Of a stretch of 64,000 bases of DNA, positions 36,149-64,000 are shown one piece after another (position 1 is the stretch's first letter; every line of letters starts with the position of its first letter). The position numbers were made by a program, and so were the translations under genes. The notes below the pieces were generated by a model. The model searched no databases. It was given only the letters and a program-made list of their open reading frames with translations, and was not told where the DNA came from. Source of the DNA: Gigantopelta aegis (taxonomy: Eukaryota > Mollusca > Gastropoda > Neomphalida > Peltospiridae); the NCBI RefSeq assembly GCF_016097555.1, contig NC_054699.1:6024102-6088101 (forward strand), written 5' to 3'.

Positions 36149-38105
36149 TTTAAAAAAAAGAAAACTGGCTTGGAGCAGTTTGTTCGATATTTGAAAAAAC
36201 CCTCAAATGACATTTAAAATTAGGTATACAATCATCAAGACAAAACAAATTCTGGTTCAGCAAATTTTCAGATACATACAATGATATATTGGGGTACCAC
36301 AATATCGTGGTATTTAACTATTTGGAAGAAACAAAGAAATGTACTTAAACATATGAAGGTAAATATACTTGGGTTGCAATTTTTTGCTATATCTGCATCA
36401 TGTCCATGCCATTGTGTTGACAAATAAATGCAGTTCTAACATTAAAACAGTTGATGGAAGTACACCATAGCACTGGCTTCCGTTCAAGGGAGGTTACCAC
36501 GATATCGCGGTAAATCGCAAACGTTACAATATGGTGGACCACACGGGTCAAAAATGGTTCTTTTTGTACACACATTTGTAGTAATGTCTAGTAAACAACC
36601 TTCAACACAATAATGAAGAAAAGTCAACTTAAAACGTTTCATTTTTCAATTGTAGTAAAATATTTACATTTTCCAATGGAAAAGTCGGTAATAAACAGTG
36701 TGGGCATTTAAAAATACTACCAAATCATATTAGTAAGATTCAACAGTTATATAATCAATATTTATCGAGTGAAACCAAGAACAGAACATATTAAAAGTTA
36801 TGTGTTTTGTTTAAATTGCCAATAAATATAGGCATGGCCCTTAAATGTTTCCATACTTTTCTAGAGGTCGCCCGTTCTAAATATAGTAACACTGTGACCG
36901 TATATAGCCTCGTTTTGATTGTCAACAACCAGACGACAGTCGGATAGCTGTCAGAGCAGAATTGTATGCGTGTATGGCAATTACTGGGGCTATTCATAAG
37001 CATGGGGGTGTCAGTAAAATCACACTCGTTATTTTATGACCAAACAGTAAAAGTATGAATACATACCCACAATTTTGACATTTTTTCAAATTTGTTAACG
37101 GGGAAAACAATGTGTTGTCTGTTATCACATTTCTAATAATAAGCATGCCACCAGGGGGCATTGCGCGTGCTAAACCGCAAAAATGTAAATGCCGTAATAT
37201 CGTGGAACCTGCGATATCGTGAGCAAGAAGTATACATGTATGATGAGAATTTCCGTGAAAATTATAAAAATGTGGCGAATTTAAAGAATATTTTATTAGC
37301 CAAAGCTTAATTGTTGTCACAACTTTGTATAAAAATTAGTAATTGGCTAATATGACAATGGACAGGGTGAGCCCTGAATCGCATGACTGTTTGATGACAG
37401 TCAGCACAATGAACCCGCATTAATGATTAAGTGTATAGAGGTCACAGACTCACTCATCTTTATTTTGACAATGATTGAAGGAAGTAACAGAAGACAAGAA
37501 ACTGACTCACACGTTTATCATTACAAACTAAACATGGTCATATCTTCTTCTAAAATGGTTAACATCATTTTATCACTATCATATAACAATCTACTATTTA
37601 TAACGATGATCAATCGACAGTTTTAAGTTTATGTTGTGGTTACGGAATTCCCCATTTCCTCGGCAGGAAGTGGGAAATTTTGTCTCCATAATCGTATAAA
37701 TAATTTCGAAAAAAAAAATCACTGTATGTATACCGCAGCATTGATTAAGTGATTAGTTTAGTAAAGCTTATCGTAATAAACCTGCATTGTTTATGACACA
37801 ACATCCCAGTGTTTAGTTTCAGTCAGCATCGCCAATGGTCATGGTTAGCATACTTGCATACGCAATAACACAAGGGAGATAATTCACAATAAATGGATCA
37901 TCAACATATTGGCGTCTTCGGTAAAATGCTACTAAATAAAATCTTTCGGAATTTGTGCGGCAGTTCCAGTTCCCAGAGAAAATAATATAATTTTATTTTA
38001 ATAATTCAAAGAAAGACATATATTATATGTCATAAAACTGCATATAATATAACTATGCTGTTATATTTAATACAATGTATTGTTATTATTTCTTTTGGGT
38101 CCGTT
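36149..38105. other. Intergenic DNA between PARG and POLR2A
   Basis: AT-rich, no coding signal. Holds short palindromes such as ccacgatatcgcggtaa (36497) and taatatcgtggaacctgcga (37196), perhaps parts of an old element. No gene supported. Confidence 0.4.
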
Positions 38106-38490
38106 CAAAAAAATTTAAAGGCGCAGACCCTAGTTTCAGGCCAAACAAATGGACACTAAGTTTGGTTAAGTTACAAACCTGTAACACATTTGGATAACGC
38201 TACAAGAGAGTGAAACAAGAGTCTGTGAAGTTGAAACGGTGAAATATCGTTCAAAATAGACTAAAACTCGACTCCGTAACTGTTAGCCTACTTCTCAGAC
38301 GCACGTGCGTTTTTAAAAATATTAAAAAAATTATTTTGTGGTATTAGAAACACCAGAAAACTTCGGTTGTACGGAAATGGATAAGTTAAACAATAAAATA
38401 TAAGTAAAGTTTGATTTCAGTGATCATAAACGGCTCTAATAGTGAAAAATATGCCTTAGTGTTTAAAAACTAAGGTCTTTCCATTTAAGA
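38106..38490. repeat. Dispersed repeat, inverted partner at 41380-41540 and 42632-42850
   Basis: gcagaccctagtttcag, acaaacctgtaacaca and aaaatatgccttagtgttta recur in reverse at 41400-41450 and 42780-42860; a similar string opens the window (1-50). Confidence 0.7.
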
Positions 38491-38555
38491 AAAAACGCCT
38501 TTGAGGCGAGGTGGTTCAGGGGTGCATTAAAATATGTTATGAGGAAAATGGAGAA

Positions 38556-39261
38556 AGAAAGAAAGAAAGGAATATTTTAATTAATGACGCATTCAACACA
38601 TATGGTTAATGACCACAGACTGGGAGATGTATCAGAGTGAAAACCCGCTGCCGGAACCTGGCTGAATGGCCGGCTCGGCGCGTCGGCAGCACTCGGCAGG
38701 AAAGAGTCAATAACGCCACACATTCATAGCACTACTACATGTACCCAGCCAGACAAATTCTACCACTGGTAGTTTCAGTCACTAACCAAGAATTGTCGGC
38801 CATTTCCATTTCTTTTATAATCCTTTGATTGTAAGCATATGTCGTAAATGCATGGATGTTTGTGCCTTTTTTTTTTATACACTTCTTCGTTAATATTTAG
38901 TTTTGGCATTGTTTTTATTTATTTTTTAAAGAAAAAAGAAAAGAATAATATAATAATAAAAAATTGTCAATATGACATCACAGCTTTGGGGTTTCTGTGT
39001 GCGTTGGAGCAGCAAAAATGTAACGGTGACGCGCTGTTGACGCGCTACCCTAATTGGGTATGTAAAGGGGATTTAATTGAAAGTTCTTGTTTGCTGTCGA
39101 AGCTATTGACGCGCTGCGCTAGTTTGAGGTGGGCTTAGTTTGCAGCAACGGATCTTTTATATGCACAATCCTACAGACAGTAATACGGTAATATATACAC
39201 CAGTTGTGGAGCGCTCGCCGGAACTAGAAATAGTTCCACCGATGGGGGTCGATCCGAGAGA
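38556..39261 (-). repeat. SINE fragments, split
   Basis: Tail piece 38556-38650 (ttaattaatgacgcattcaa) and core/head piece 39137-39261 (acggatcttttatatgcaca) with about 490 bp between. Confidence 0.6.
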
Positions 39262-39637
39262 TTTAATTGTTTTGTTTGTTTTGTTTTGCCCCTATAAACA
39301 AGAATAAATATCCCAGTTCCAACGTGCAATACATTAATATATTATAGATTATAATAATTAACCTATTGATCAGTAAAAAAAAAAGAAGGTGGTAGAATAT
39401 GATGAATTTTTTAATTAATTTTTTTAAACTGTTATCATTGACCGTTATATAATAATCAGATCGAACATTGTGATAGCGTAATAAAGTTTCTATAAGGTGA
39501 AACCACTCTGTATTCGGAAGCACCCGAACATATCTTCGGTGATCTTCGGAATGTGCGCCCTCTTGTAGTTGCACAATCACTGCGTTAGTTCCCTTTTGTC
39601 CATGGAATTGAAAAGTTCAACCCGTAGCTCCAGAAAG

Positions 39638-39645
39638 TATAAATA
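39638..39645 (+). promoter_or_regulatory. Possible TATA box of POLR2A
   Basis: TATAAATA lies 253 bases before the POLR2A ATG in a repeat-poor stretch (39580-39897) that should hold the 5-prime UTR. Transcription would start near 39670. Based on the motif alone; AT-rich DNA yields such matches by chance. Confidence 0.3.
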
Positions 39646-39897
39646 TTCTCACATCAACCGCAATCAGAATTCTGGCCCAGCAGGGCTTGAGGAAGAATAA
39701 GTTGGAAAAGATGAGAAATTAATATTTCTCTTGCTTTTTCTATTTCTTCAAAAGCTTGTTTCAAATAGTTTTTTCTGATTTATGCGTAGACGTGGATGGA
39801 GTTATTTTGAGAAGACAGTATTTTATTGATAAAATTCACAGAAAACGAGGTGATTCGTATGCGAACATTTTGAGACGCTTGCTGGAAATCTTCCAAC

Positions 39898-64000
<24,103 letters not shown>

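Overview
This is a eukaryotic nuclear window, most likely from a mollusc and probably a gastropod. That placement is inference: two animal genes have many small exons and long AT-rich introns, and the introns are packed with tRNA-derived SINEs whose core I associate with mollusc genomes. Two conserved genes lie head to head. On the minus strand (4825-32760) is a complete PARG (poly(ADP-ribose) glycohydrolase) gene, 12 coding exons, 1380 codons. On the plus strand (39898 to the right edge) is POLR2A, the largest subunit of RNA polymerase II. Twenty-one exons, about 1321 codons, are inside the window; the rest of the body and the CTD lie beyond 64000. All exon junctions were placed by eye from GT/AG sites, and every reading phase closes in both genes.

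The most unusual object is PARG exon 10 (16226-18735). It is one 2510-nt exon encoding 837 residues, spliced in frame into the middle of the PARG catalytic macrodomain, just before the ATGNWGCGAF segment. Its sequence is low-complexity and Ser-rich. It carries seven basic RRxS/RRS-type sites and several amphipathic segments that fit the PKA-RII-binding pattern of A-kinase anchoring proteins. If expressed as predicted, this is a PARG whose catalytic fold is split by a PKA-scaffold-like insert. PARG E9 and E11 do not join in frame without it.

A second theme is that splice acceptors in this window repeatedly sit inside tandem duplications. Examples are PARG coding exon 1, exon 7 (three identical acceptors with an open 60-nt unit at the catalytic GGG motif) and exon 9, and POLR2A exons 4, 10 and 18 (two decayed partial copies of exon 18).

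Layout: 1-4824, repeats downstream of PARG; 4825-32760, PARG with introns holding a decayed Tc1/mariner copy (5848-7387), 61-bp, 120-bp and 92-bp satellite arrays, LINE tail fragments, MITEs and many SINEs; 32761-39897, intergenic/5-prime region with acceptor-like repeats, a second Tc1/mariner copy (34543-36146) and inverted-repeat elements; 39898-64000, POLR2A with a foldback element in intron 1 and SINEs, MITEs and minisatellites in later introns. I saw no rRNA gene, true tRNA gene, CRISPR array, or convincing LTR, retroviral or Polinton copy.
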